From Methylocystis rosea SV97 (GTDB taxonomy: Bacteria; Pseudomonadota; Alphaproteobacteria; Rhizobiales; Beijerinckiaceae): DNA of 64,000 bases. How positions within the stretch are numbered: the stretch's first letter is position 1; every line of letters begins with the position of its first letter. A program made the translations under genes and the position numbers. The stretch covers positions 2,562,304 through 2,626,303 of the forward strand of contig NZ_KB889963.1 in NCBI RefSeq assembly GCF_000372845.1, written 5' to 3'. This document shows, piece by piece, positions 52,703 to 61,351 of the stretch. The notes beneath the pieces are model-generated. The model did no database searches, was not told the origin of the DNA, and worked only from the letters and a program-made list of their open reading frames with translations.

Positions 52703-53506
52703 ATGCCCGCCTTTTTGGACGCGCTCAGCGCGATCAATCTCCTTTATTCCGCTTCTGGCTTCTTCGTTGGCGCGCTTGTCGGCTTTACGGGCGTCGGCGG
52801 CGGCTCGCTGATGACTCCGATCCTGATGCTGGTTTTCGGCGTGCCCCCGACGACCGCCGTTGGCACCGACCTGCTTTACGCCGCCGTCACCAAGACGAAT
52901 GGCACGCTCGTTCACGCCCTGCACGGCACCGTCGACTGGCGCATCACCCGCCGGCTGGCCTATGGCAGCGTGCCCGCAAGCGTCGCGAGTCTTCTCGTCC
53001 TCTCTTGGCTCGGCAAGTCCGGCGGCCATTCGGCGAATGGGCTGATCACCTCGGCGCTTGGATTCGCACTGCTGCTGACCGCCTTCTCGATTCTCTTCCG
53101 GCGGTGGATCCTCGATCACATCGCGAAACACACGAACGACATGAGCGATCGGCGCTTGTTGTGGCTGACGGCGATTCTCGGCGTTCTTCTCGGCGTGCTG
53201 GTCTCGATCTCTTCGGTCGGCGCCGGGGCGATCGGCATGACCGTGCTGCTGGCGCTGTATTCGCACACGCCGACGGCGCGCCTCGTCGGCTCCGATATCG
53301 CCCACGCCGTGCCGCTGACGCTGATCGCCGGCTTCGGGCACTGGCTGATGGGCGGCGTCGACTGGTTGCTGCTGCTTTCGCTCCTCATCGGATCTCTTCC
53401 AGGCATCGCCATTGGCGCCCATTTCGCTGCTCGGGTTCCCGACCGCTATCTGCGGCCGGCCCTTGCCAGCGTCATGGCTCTGGTCGGAATCAAACTCTCA
53501 ATCTAG
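52703..53506 (+). CDS. TauE/SafE (TSUP) family sulfite/sulfur-anion permease
   Basis: 267 residues, about eight transmembrane segments. The family blocks are GALVGFTGVGGGSLMTPILM with GVPPTTAVGTDLLYAAVTKT in the first half and SSVGAGAIGMTVLLALYSHT with TARLVGSDIAHAVPLTLIAG in the second half. TSUP proteins carry sulfite, sulfoacetate or related organosulfur anions. Position before cysK and beside an Rrf2 regulator supports a sulfur role. Confidence 0.9.
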   Translation: MPAFLDALSAINLLYSASGFFVGALVGFTGVGGGSLMTPILMLVFGVPPTTAVGTDLLYAAVTKTNGTLVHALHGTVDWRITRRLAYGSVPASVASLLVLSWLGKSGGHSANGLITSALGFALLLTAFSILFRRWILDHIAKHTNDMSDRRLLWLTAILGVLLGVLVSISSVGAGAIGMTVLLALYSHTPTARLVGSDIAHAVPLTLIAGFGHWLMGGVDWLLLLSLLIGSLPGIAIGAHFAARVPDRYLRPALASVMALVGIKLSI

Positions 53507-53536
53507 ACCTCATTCTTCTTTCCCTGGGGGCGAAAC

Positions 53537-54520
53537 ATGTCGCAGGCAGCACCGAGCTTCACGCCGCCGGCCAAACCTGGCCGAGGCCGAATCTATGATT
53601 CCATCACACAGACGATCGGCGATACGCCGCTCGTCCGGCTCGATCGATTCGCGCGAGAGCGCGGCGTAAAGGCGAATCTCCTCGCCAAACTCGAATTCTT
53701 CAACCCGATCGCGAGCGTCAAAGACCGCATCGGCGTCAGCATGATCGAATCGCTCGAGGCGAGCGGTAAGATCACGCCGGGGAAAACGGTGCTGATCGAA
53801 CCGACGTCGGGCAACACCGGCATCGCGCTTGCCTTCGTCGCCGCCGCGCGCGGCTATCGACTCATTCTCATCATGCCGGAATCGATGTCGATCGAGCGGC
53901 GCAAGATGCTGGCGCTGCTCGGCGCCGAGCTTGTGCTCACTCCCGCCTCGCAGGGGATGAAAGGGGCCCTCGCCAAGGCCAGTGAACTCGCCGCCCAAAA
54001 TCCCGACGCCGTTATTCCCCAACAGTTCGAGAACCCGGCCAACCCCGATATTCACCGCGTGACGACGGCGGAGGAAATCTGGAACGACACGAATGGCGAG
54101 GTCGACTATTTCGTGTCGGGCGTCGGCACCGGCGGCACGATCACGGGCGTCGGCCAGACGCTGAAAGCGCGCCGGCCCGGCTTGCGCGTCGTCGCCGTGG
54201 AGCCCGAAGATTCCGCCGTGCTTTCCGGACGTCCGCCCGGTCCCCACAAGATTCAGGGAATCGGCGCGGGCTTCGTGCCGCCCATTCTCGATCGCAGCGT
54301 CATCGACGAGATCATCACGATCGGCAATCAAACGGCGTTCGAGACGGCGCGGCTGCTCGCTCGGGTGGAGGGAATTCCGGGCGGCATATCATCCGGCGCC
54401 GCCGTCGCCGCCGCCTTGGAGATCGCCGGCCGCCCTGAGGCCGAGGGCAAGAATATCGTTCTGATCATCCCGTCCTTCGCCGAGCGCTATCTCTCGACGG
54501 CGCTGTTCGAAGGGCTGTAA
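53537..54520 (+). CDS. cysK: Cysteine synthase A (O-acetylserine sulfhydrylase)
   Basis: 327 residues, PLP enzyme making cysteine from O-acetylserine and sulfide. The PLP lysine is in [20 protein letters not shown], the substrate loop is [18 protein letters not shown], the phosphate-binding glycine loop [15 protein letters not shown], and the conserved serine lies near the end in [16 protein letters not shown]. It lies 30 bases after the TSUP gene with GGGGG upstream, so the two form one unit. Confidence 0.95.
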   Translation: MSQAAPSFTPPAKPGRGRIYDSITQTIGDTPLVRLDRFARERGVKANLLAKLEFFNPIASVKDRIGVSMIESLEASGKITPGKTVLIEPTSGNTGIALAFVAAARGYRLILIMPESMSIERRKMLALLGAELVLTPASQGMKGALAKASELAAQNPDAVIPQQFENPANPDIHRVTTAEEIWNDTNGEVDYFVSGVGTGGTITGVGQTLKARRPGLRVVAVEPEDSAVLSGRPPGPHKIQGIGAGFVPPILDRSVIDEIITIGNQTAFETARLLARVEGIPGGISSGAAVAAALEIAGRPEAEGKNIVLIIPSFAERYLSTALFEGL

Positions 54521-54546
54521 CGAAACGCGCCGAAAGCCCCGGAGCG

Positions 54547-54655
54547 CTTATCGATCACATAGAGTCATGTGATCGATAAGGCATCGTTCAAATCAAAATG
54601 GTGGAGCAGGTTCTCATCGAAAAAGTCTGTCAACTTTCTCGATGAGAACCTGCTC
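54547..54655. repeat. Double-palindrome intergenic element
   Basis: Two perfect inverted repeats stand side by side. The first is 14 bp (CTTATCGATCACAT, 54547-54560, with ATGTGATCGATAAG, 54567-54580). The second is 17 bp (GAGCAGGTTCTCATCGA, 54604-54620, with TCGATGAGAACCTGCTC, 54639-54655). The linker contains CAAATCAAAATGGTG. This resembles RIME-like palindromic repeats scattered between genes in Rhizobiales. It lies between convergent cysK and a membrane protein gene and may act as a bidirectional terminator. Confidence 0.7.
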
Positions 54656-54663
54656 TATGAACA

Positions 54664-55074
54664 TCAGCTGCGCTTGCGCTTTTGCGGCTGCTTGGCCGCC
54701 GGGCTCGCCGCCTGCGGCGGCTGCACCGCCTGTCTAGGCGTCGCCTGCGCGATCTTGCGGCGATGCACCGCCCCGCGCGCATAAGCGCCTGTGACATAGC
54801 CGACCGCGACAATGATAATGTAGACGATCACCAGGAAGCCGCCGCGCTGATTGGCGGACGCCGCCCGTTCGAGAAGGGCGATGACTTCCGTCTGGTCAAT
54901 GAATTTGTCGGCGATGATGCCGCAGACAATGCCGACGATTGGCACGAGCCAGGACGGCAGCCGGAAATAGCCGAGCGCCGCGGCGAGAAGAAACGCCACG
55001 AGCCCGAAGACGTGCAAAAACTCGATCAAGATTGACTGGATGATGAGCCCAACAAAGCGGATGAGCTTGATCAT
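54664..55074 (-). CDS. Hypothetical small membrane protein, 136 aa
   Basis: 136 residues with three hydrophobic helices (FVGLIIQSILIEFLHVFGLV, WLVPIVGIVCGIIADKFIDQ, GGFLVIVYIIIVAVGYVTGA) and a basic Pro/Ala/Gln-rich C-terminal tail (QAVQPPQAASPAAKQPQKRK). No family recognised. AGTAGAAATG at the start has little ribosome-binding character. It lies 35 bases downstream of... pyrB's end on the other side is upstream in the same direction, so cotranscription after this gene is not indicated. Confidence 0.6.
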   Translation of the reverse strand: MIKLIRFVGLIIQSILIEFLHVFGLVAFLLAAALGYFRLPSWLVPIVGIVCGIIADKFIDQTEVIALLERAASANQRGGFLVIVYIIIVAVGYVTGAYARGAVHRRKIAQATPRQAVQPPQAASPAAKQPQKRKRS

Positions 55075-55109
55075 TTCTACTCCCCTACGATCATTGATTT
55101 TGGAGAAGC

Positions 55110-56060
55110 TTACACATTTGGCAGATGCTGCGCGAGCGCTTCGAGCACCGCCATGCGCACCGCGACGCCCATCTCGACCTGTTCGCGGATAAGTGAACGC
55201 GGGCTGTCGGCGACGGCGGTGTCGATTTCCACGCCACGGTTCATCGGTCCCGGATGCATGACCAGCGCATCGGGCGCCGCATAGGCCAGCTTCTCTTCGT
55301 CCAGCCCGAAGAAATGGAAATATTCGCGGGCGCTCGGCGTCAGCGCGCCGGCCATGCGCTCGCGCTGAAGGCGCAGCATCATAACGATGTCGGCGGCCTC
55401 AAGTCCGCGCCTCATGTCGTGAAACACCTCGACGCCCAGCCGCGACAGACTGTCCGGCGCAAGCGTCGAAGGCCCGACGACGCGCACCCGGGCGCCAAGC
55501 GCGCCAAGCAGCAGAATGTTTGAGCGCGCGACGCGTGAATGGAGAATGTCGCCGCAGATCGCGATCGTCAGCCCCTCGATGCGCCCCTTGTTCCGCCTGA
55601 TCGTCAGCGCGTCGAGCAGCGCCTGCGTCGGATGTTCATGCGCGCCGTCGCCGGCGTTGACGACGGAACAGTCGACCTTTCGCGCCAGAAGATGCGCCGC
55701 GCCCGCATGCGCATGGCGAACCACGATGATATCCGGCCGCATCGCGTTCAGCGTCACCGCCGTGTCGATCAGCGTCTCGCCTTTCGACTCCGAGGAGCGC
55801 GCGACCGACATGTTCATCACGTCGGCGCCCAGTCGCTTGCCGGCGATCTCGAAGGACGCCTGCGTGCGCGTTGACGATTCGTAAAACAGATTGATTTGCG
55901 TCCGCCCGCGCAAACTCGAACGCTTCTTGTCGACCCGCCGCGACACTTCGATCGCCTCCTCGGCCATGTCGAGGAGGGTGACGATGTCAGGACGGGTCAA
56001 TCCTTCAATGCCGAGAAGGTGGCGGTGCGGGAAAGAAGCTGGCGTCGCCCCTGATTGCAT
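55110..56060 (-). CDS. pyrB: Aspartate carbamoyltransferase catalytic subunit
   Basis: 316 residues. Carbamoyl-phosphate motif [20 protein letters not shown], AspxLys region [19 protein letters not shown], and [17 protein letters not shown] are all present. It condenses carbamoyl phosphate with aspartate in pyrimidine synthesis. ATG 56060 matches the usual start ([20 protein letters not shown]); in-frame codons upstream to 56165 are not conserved. pyrC-like (13655-14956) is not adjacent, unlike in many alphaproteobacteria. Confidence 0.95.
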   Translation of the reverse strand: MQSGATPASFPHRHLLGIEGLTRPDIVTLLDMAEEAIEVSRRVDKKRSSLRGRTQINLFYESSTRTQASFEIAGKRLGADVMNMSVARSSESKGETLIDTAVTLNAMRPDIIVVRHAHAGAAHLLARKVDCSVVNAGDGAHEHPTQALLDALTIRRNKGRIEGLTIAICGDILHSRVARSNILLLGALGARVRVVGPSTLAPDSLSRLGVEVFHDMRRGLEAADIVMMLRLQRERMAGALTPSAREYFHFFGLDEEKLAYAAPDALVMHPGPMNRGVEIDTAVADSPRSLIREQVEMGVAVRMAVLEALAQHLPNV

Positions 56061-56264
56061 GCGCCGTCTATAGCAGCTTTGACCAGCGCCGAAAGCGCCA
56101 TCGGCGTAAGCCGGAACGGACCCCTCGCCGATCCTTCCCTTGACATATACTCGTGCCGAGCACATGTCTTACGCGACGAAGTTGCGAGATCCTCGTCCGC
56201 GGCTTAGTCTTGAAAGCTTGAGCGCTCCGAGCGGGGATCCGTCTCGGAGATTTATTGGGGGCTA

Positions 56265-56287
56265 CTTATACTCACTATGAGTATAAG
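56265..56287 (+). promoter_or_regulatory. Palindromic operator of the nad operon (NadQ-type candidate)
   Basis: Perfect 10-bp inverted repeat CTTATACTCA (56265-56274) and TGAGTATAAG (56278-56287) with a 3-base spacer. The left arm contains TATACT, a good -10 hexamer, so binding would block transcription. It stands 16 bases before the nadA start. NadQ repressors control nadABC in alphaproteobacteria, and I recall a TATACTCA-type palindrome for them; the match is from memory. Confidence 0.7.
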
Positions 56288-56303
56288 AGTGAGGCGCCAG
56301 ACA

Positions 56304-57404
56304 ATGACACTCTTGACCAGCGACGTTCGAAGCGCGCCGAGCGCGAGGCGCGAGCCTCCGGCGAACGCCCTTGGCGTTGGCCCTCGCGGCCGCTTTCGGG
56401 TTCTTCCCCGCCCCGCTCTGGAATGGACGCCCGAGGTCCAGGCCGCGACCGCGCATCTTTACGAGCGCGTGGCGAGAGTCATTCCGCCCGTCGAGTGGCC
56501 GTTCCACGCCCCTTACGTGAAGGCGATCAACGAGCTCAAACATGTGCGCAACGCCACCATCCTTGCGCATAATTACATGACGCCGGAGATCTACCACTGC
56601 GTCGCCGATCACATCGGCGACAGCCTGCAGCTCGCGAAACTTGCCGCGACATCCGACGCCGACATCATCGTTCAAGGCGGCGTGCATTTCATGGCCGAAA
56701 CGTCGAAGCTGCTCAATCCGAACAAGGTCGTGCTCACCCCGGACATGAAGGCGGGCTGCTCGCTTGCGGAGTCGATCACCGGCGCCGATGTGCGCGCCCT
56801 GCGCAAACAATATCCCGGCGTTCCCATCGTCGCCTATGTCAACACCTCAGCCGATGTGAAGGCGGAGGTCGACATCTGCTGCACGTCGTCGAACGCGGTA
56901 AAGGTCGTCGAGAGCCTCGGCGCCGAGCGCGTGATCATGGTTCCCGACCGCTATCTGGCGCAGAACGTCGCCGCCCAGACGCAAGTGAAGATCATCGCCT
57001 GGAGCGGCGCCTGCGAGGTGCATGAGCGCTTCACCGCCGAAGAGATCCAAAATTATCGCGCCGATCATCCCGGCGTGCAGGTGCTCGCGCATCCGGAATG
57101 TCCGCGCGAGGTGATCGAGGTGTCGGATTTCGCCGGCTCGACGGCGGCGATGATCGACTTCGTGCGCAACAGGAAGCCGGCCCGCGTGCTGCTCGTCACC
57201 GAATGCTCGATGGCCGACAATGTCGCCGCCGAAACGCCGGACGTCGAATTCGTGCGACCGTGCAACTTCTGCCCGCATATGAAGCGGATCACGCTGCCGA
57301 AAATTCTCGACAGCCTGCTTTACGTCCGCGAAGAAGTGACCGTTGACCCCGCAGTGGCCGAGCGCGCGCGCCGCAGCGTGCAACGTATGATCGATCTGGG
57401 CTAG
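56304..57404 (+). CDS. nadA: Quinolinate synthase
   Basis: 366 residues. It condenses iminoaspartate with dihydroxyacetone phosphate to quinolinate using a [4Fe-4S] cluster. Visible marks: [85 protein letters not shown] and [13 protein letters not shown] with cluster cysteines. ATG 56304 is used because an ATG at 56277 lies inside the operator palindrome. First gene of nadA-DUF4202-nadB-nadC. Confidence 0.95.
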   Translation: MTLLTSDVRSAPSARREPPANALGVGPRGRFRVLPRPALEWTPEVQAATAHLYERVARVIPPVEWPFHAPYVKAINELKHVRNATILAHNYMTPEIYHCVADHIGDSLQLAKLAATSDADIIVQGGVHFMAETSKLLNPNKVVLTPDMKAGCSLAESITGADVRALRKQYPGVPIVAYVNTSADVKAEVDICCTSSNAVKVVESLGAERVIMVPDRYLAQNVAAQTQVKIIAWSGACEVHERFTAEEIQNYRADHPGVQVLAHPECPREVIEVSDFAGSTAAMIDFVRNRKPARVLLVTECSMADNVAAETPDVEFVRPCNFCPHMKRITLPKILDSLLYVREEVTVDPAVAERARRSVQRMIDLG

Positions 57405-57433
57405 GCTGTGGCCTGACTTGAACAGGGCGGACA

Positions 57434-58054
57434 ATGCTGGCGCTCGATGCGACGATTGCGGCCATCGACGCCGCCAATGCCGACGATCCGCGCCGGCTCG
57501 AGGGCCGAGCCTTTGAGCAGGTCTACGCCGAGCGCATGAGCGCGCGGCTTGCCGCGCTCTACCCCGACGCCTCCGATCTGCTGAAGATTGCGACGCGCGC
57601 GCAACATCTGCGCCGCTGGGAGATCGAGCGCACGAACTATGAGGAAGGCCGTCGCGGCTACAACGACTGGCGGCGCGCCTGCCGCATCCACCACGCCGAT
57701 CTTGCTGCGCAGATAATGCGGGCGCATGGCTACGACGAAGCGGCCGTCGCGCATGTCGGCGCGCTGATCCGTAAGGAACAGCTCAAGAAAGACCCGGAGT
57801 CGCAGGCGCTCGAAAACATCGCCGCGATCGTCTTTCTCGAGCATTACTTCGACGAATTTCTTGAAAAGCACCGGGAGTATGCCGACGACAAGCTCGTCGA
57901 CATTCTCGGCAAAACCTTGTGCAAAATGTCGCCCAAGGGCCATGCGGCGGCCCTCGCCCTGCCCCTGCCGCCGCGCACGCGCAGCCTCGTCGAAGCGGCG
58001 ATCGCCCGTGAGGCCGCCGCGCTCGCGCGGCTCGCCGCAGTCGCGGTCGACTAG
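57434..58054 (+). CDS. DUF4202 family protein in the nad operon
   Basis: 206 residues. DUF4202 marks: AAIDAANADDPRRLEGRAFE at the start, LKIATRAQHLRRWEIERTNY, RGYNDWRRACRIHHADLAAQ and FLEHYFDEFLEKHREYADDK. The conserved His and acidic residues (QHLRRW, RIHHAD, EHYFDEF) look like a metal-binding HD-like helical fold; enzymatic activity is not established to my knowledge. It sits between nadA (29-bp gap) and nadB (6-bp gap), so it is expressed with NAD synthesis. Confidence 0.82.
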   Translation: MLALDATIAAIDAANADDPRRLEGRAFEQVYAERMSARLAALYPDASDLLKIATRAQHLRRWEIERTNYEEGRRGYNDWRRACRIHHADLAAQIMRAHGYDEAAVAHVGALIRKEQLKKDPESQALENIAAIVFLEHYFDEFLEKHREYADDKLVDILGKTLCKMSPKGHAAALALPLPPRTRSLVEAAIAREAAALARLAAVAVD

Positions 58055-58060
58055 GCGTCG

Positions 58061-59599
58061 ATGCGCGAGAATTTGCCTCCCATCCTCATCATCGGCGGCG
58101 GGCTTGCAGGCGTGTTCTGCGCGCTGAAACTGGCCCCGACGCCGGTGGCGATCTTCGCGCCGACGCCCGTCGGATACAGCGGCTCGTCCTTTTGGGCGCA
58201 GGGCGGCATCGCCGCGGCCGTCGAAGAAGGCGACACGCCGGAAAGCCACGCCGACGACACGGTCGCCGCGGGCGGCGGCCTCGTCGACCGCGACATCGCG
58301 CTCGGCATGGCGCAAGAAGCGCGCGCGCGCGTCGAAGACCTCGCGGCGATGGGAACGCCGTTCGATCGGTCGGCTCTCGGCGGCTTTCTCCCCTCGCAGG
58401 AGGCGGCGCATTCGCGTCGGCGCATCGTGCGTGTCCAAGGCGATGTCGCCGGGCGGGCGATCATGGACATTCTGGCCAAGGAAGTCGCCAGAACCCCATC
58501 GATCCAGATCGTCGAAGGCTATTCGGCGCAGGAGATCATCGTGCGCGGAGGGCGCGCGGTTGGCGTGCGCGCCCGCGACAACGCCGGCATGATCCACGAG
58601 ACGCCCTGTTCGGCGCTGATTCTCGCGACGGGCGGGATTGGTCATCTGTACCGAGTCACGACCAACCCGTTGGAGGCGCGCGGCATCGGCGTCGCGATGG
58701 CGGCGCGGGCGGGCGCGCTGATCGCTGACGCGGAGTTCGTTCAGTTTCACCCGACGGCGATCGACATTGACGCCGATCCGGCGCCGCTCGCGACCGAGGC
58801 TCTGCGCGGCGAAGGCGCGACGATCGTGGATCGAGATGGCCGACGCTTCATGCTCGACATCGATCCAAATGGGGAGCTTGCGCCGCGCGACATTGTCGCC
58901 CGAGGCGTTTTCGCCAGCGTTAAGGCTGGAAAGGGCGCATTTCTCGACGCCCGTTCGGCCATCGGAGCCGAATTCCCGACGCGCTTTCCGACGGTTTACG
59001 CGAGTTGCATGAGCGCCGGGATCGATCCCTCGCGCGAACTTATTCCGATCGCGCCGGCGGCGCATTACCATATGGGCGGCGTGTGGACCGACGACCGCGG
59101 GCGCACCAACCTCGATGGCCTCTGGGCGGTCGGCGAAGTCGCTTCGACCGGCGTTCACGGCGCGAACCGGCTCGCCTCCAATTCTCTTCTCGAGGCGATC
59201 GTTTTCGGCGCCCGCGTCGCTGCGGACGTGCGCGCGACGCCGCTTTTGCCGGTCGAATGGCTCCCGAAGGCGGAGCGCATCGAGCCCGTGCCGCGCGACG
59301 CTGATTTCGCGGTCATCGAAGAGCTGCGCGATCTGATGTCGGCGAATGTGGGCGTCATCCGTAACGGCGCCGGGCTCGCGGTCGCGGTAAGGTCGATCCG
59401 GCGCATGATCTCGCGAACGAGCGATATTGAGGCGCGCAACATGTTGACCACGGGTCTGTTCATAGCGGCGGCTGCGCTCCAGCGCCGCGAGAGCCGCGGC
59501 GCGCATTTCCGCTCTGACTTTCCACAGCCGGTCCCCGCGCTCGCGCGCCGCTCGCTCACGACGCTCGACGCCGTCCTGCGCATCGCCGACGAGGTTTAA
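58061..59599 (+). CDS. nadB: L-aspartate oxidase
   Basis: 512 residues. FAD-binding start ILIIGGGLAGVFCALKLAPT; further marks are GYSGSSFWAQGGIAAAVEEG, RIVRVQGDVAGRAIMDILAK, ATGGIGHLYRVTTNPLEARG, AEFVQFHPTAIDIDADPAPL and STGVHGANRLASNSLLEAIV. It oxidises aspartate to iminoaspartate for quinolinate synthase. Length is standard. nadC follows after three bases. Confidence 0.95.
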   Translation: MRENLPPILIIGGGLAGVFCALKLAPTPVAIFAPTPVGYSGSSFWAQGGIAAAVEEGDTPESHADDTVAAGGGLVDRDIALGMAQEARARVEDLAAMGTPFDRSALGGFLPSQEAAHSRRRIVRVQGDVAGRAIMDILAKEVARTPSIQIVEGYSAQEIIVRGGRAVGVRARDNAGMIHETPCSALILATGGIGHLYRVTTNPLEARGIGVAMAARAGALIADAEFVQFHPTAIDIDADPAPLATEALRGEGATIVDRDGRRFMLDIDPNGELAPRDIVARGVFASVKAGKGAFLDARSAIGAEFPTRFPTVYASCMSAGIDPSRELIPIAPAAHYHMGGVWTDDRGRTNLDGLWAVGEVASTGVHGANRLASNSLLEAIVFGARVAADVRATPLLPVEWLPKAERIEPVPRDADFAVIEELRDLMSANVGVIRNGAGLAVAVRSIRRMISRTSDIEARNMLTTGLFIAAAALQRRESRGAHFRSDFPQPVPALARRSLTTLDAVLRIADEV

Positions 59600-59602
59600 G
59601 TC

Positions 59603-60454
59603 ATGATCCCCGATTTGCCCCCGATGCTGATCGAGGAGGCGGTTCGCGCCGCGCTCGCCGAAGATTTGGGGCGCGCCGGCGACGTCACGACGCAGGCGAC
59701 CATCCCCCGGCGCGCCCAGGCCCGGGCGGGGATTGTCGCGCGCGATTCGGGGGTGGTCGCAGGAATTCAGGCGGCGCGCGCCGCCTTCGCGCTGATGGAC
59801 CGAGAGATCATCTTCGAAGCGCAGGCGGCCGATGGCGCCGTAGTCGAGCCGGGAACGCTCGCAGCGATAATTTCCGGCCGGGCCCAGCCCATTCTCTCGG
59901 CCGAGCGGGTGGCTCTCAATTATCTTGGCCGGCTGTCCGGCATCGCCACGCTCACGGCGCGCTACGTCAGCGCCGTCGCCGGCACATCCGCGCGAATCTG
60001 CGACACGCGCAAAACCACGCCCTTGTTGCGCGCCTTTGAGAAATACGCCGTGCGATGCGGTGGCGGCGTCAATCACCGCTTCGGTCTCGATGACGCTGTG
60101 CTCATTAAGGATAATCACGTCGCTATTGCTGGCGGCGTTATCCCGGCGCTCAGAGCCGCCAAGCGGAATATCGGCCATCTCGTCAAAATCGAGATCGAAG
60201 TCGATACGCTCGACCAGCTGCGCGAGGCCCTGGACGAGGGGGCGGACGCCGTGCTGCTCGACAATATGACGCTCGACGATCTGCGCAGCGCCGTGGCGCT
60301 CGTCGGCGGCCGGATGACCTGTGAAGCCTCGGGCGGCGTCACGCTCGCGAGCGTGACCGAAATAGCGAAAACCGGCGTCGACTTTATTTCCGTTGGCGCG
60401 CTGACGCACTCCGCCCCGGTCTTCGATTTCGGTTTAGATGTTGAATTCGTATGA
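59603..60454 (+). CDS. nadC: Nicotinate-nucleotide pyrophosphorylase (carboxylating)
   Basis: 283 residues. Quinolinate phosphoribosyltransferase that forms nicotinate mononucleotide. Marks: ALAEDLGRAGDVTTQATIPR, ICDTRKTTPLLRAFEKYAVR (PRPP/quinolinate-binding basic cluster), CGGGVNHRFGLDDAVLIKDN, VKIEIEVDTLDQLREAL, AVLLDNMTLDDLR and ISVGALTHSAPVFDFGLDVE. Last gene of the operon. Confidence 0.96.
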   Translation: MIPDLPPMLIEEAVRAALAEDLGRAGDVTTQATIPRRAQARAGIVARDSGVVAGIQAARAAFALMDREIIFEAQAADGAVVEPGTLAAIISGRAQPILSAERVALNYLGRLSGIATLTARYVSAVAGTSARICDTRKTTPLLRAFEKYAVRCGGGVNHRFGLDDAVLIKDNHVAIAGGVIPALRAAKRNIGHLVKIEIEVDTLDQLREALDEGADAVLLDNMTLDDLRSAVALVGGRMTCEASGGVTLASVTEIAKTGVDFISVGALTHSAPVFDFGLDVEFV

Positions 60455-60568
60455 ATTTATTCGTCAGAAGGACTTAAGCAGCTGGCTGCGGCCGATCGCT
60501 TCCTTGGCGAGGCTCGCGCTGCTATAAGCCGTCAACCTTTCGCGGACCCTTGAGAAACATCAGGAGCC

Positions 60569-61351
60569 ATGCCCTCGTTCTTCGCCCGAAAGTTGATCAA
60601 TCGAGTGCGGCGAAGGCTTTGGAGCTCACCGCTCTCATCAATGCCGTCGCCCCTGCGGGCCGAGGCGACGCGCGATAAAAGCCTCGCCGCCGAAATCGGG
60701 GACTATGAGCGCGCCTTCGGCTACGCCCACAGCGCGGGGTCGATGCCCCTACGCACCTTGCTGCGCATCGAGCGCCTGCTGACGGGAACGCAGATCTTCT
60801 CAGCCGAAACGGGCTGCGGAAAGTCCACGATCTTTTTTTCGCGCATCGCCGAACGGCACAAGGTTTTCTGCTTTGACGATCGCGGACAGAAGGCGTCAAG
60901 CGTCGACTATTTCATGAACTGTCCCGCGACCCGTTCGGACCGCCTCGACCTTGTCTTTGGCCCGACTCAACTCACGCTGCCGCGGCACGAAGACCATTCT
61001 CGCTACGACCTTGTCCTGATCGATGGCCCGCACGGCTTTCCGTTCCCCGAACTCGAATATTACTACTTCTATCCGCACCTGAAGACGGATGGGCTGCTCG
61101 TCGTCGACGATATTCATATCCCAACCATCAGCCGGCTCGCGGACTTCCTGAGCGAAGATCAGATGTTCGAAAAGGTGGAGTTTGTCGGCTCGACCGCGAT
61201 CTTCCGCCGAACCGACGCGCCGGTCTTCGATCCGCTGGGCGACGGATGGTGGCTGCAGGCCTTCAACCGCCGACGCGCGTCGTTCTCGAAAGACATCTAT
61301 CTGGAGGACGGCAAGAAACGGGCGCCGATCTCATTTGAAGGGATCTACTGA
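60569..61351 (+). CDS. Class I SAM-dependent methyltransferase-like protein
   Basis: 260 residues. The Rossmann motif is IFSAETGCGKSTIFFSRIAE with a following acidic residue in KVFCFDDRG. A second strand block is YDLVLIDGPHGFPFPELEYY and a later block LKTDGLLVVDDIHIPTISRL. These match the Methyltransf_24-type fold found with surface-polysaccharide genes. Substrate unknown. Its stop overlaps that of the convergent deacetylase by 7 bases. The ETGCGKST string could be mistaken for a Walker A motif, but spacing and the DDG..DD block fit a methyltransferase. Confidence 0.7.
   Translation: MPSFFARKLINRVRRRLWSSPLSSMPSPLRAEATRDKSLAAEIGDYERAFGYAHSAGSMPLRTLLRIERLLTGTQIFSAETGCGKSTIFFSRIAERHKVFCFDDRGQKASSVDYFMNCPATRSDRLDLVFGPTQLTLPRHEDHSRYDLVLIDGPHGFPFPELEYYYFYPHLKTDGLLVVDDIHIPTISRLADFLSEDQMFEKVEFVGSTAIFRRTDAPVFDPLGDGWWLQAFNRRRASFSKDIYLEDGKKRAPISFEGIY

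Noticed and set aside
57401-60409. 1002-codon open frame on the minus strand
   Set aside because: It is antisense to DUF4202, nadB and nadC, all with clear family motifs. Its length reflects the GC-rich codon bias.
60790-60840. Walker A P-loop in the protein at 60569-61351
   Set aside because: ETGCGKST lacks the usual preceding strand/Walker B order. The later IDGPHG and VVDD blocks fit a SAM methyltransferase.
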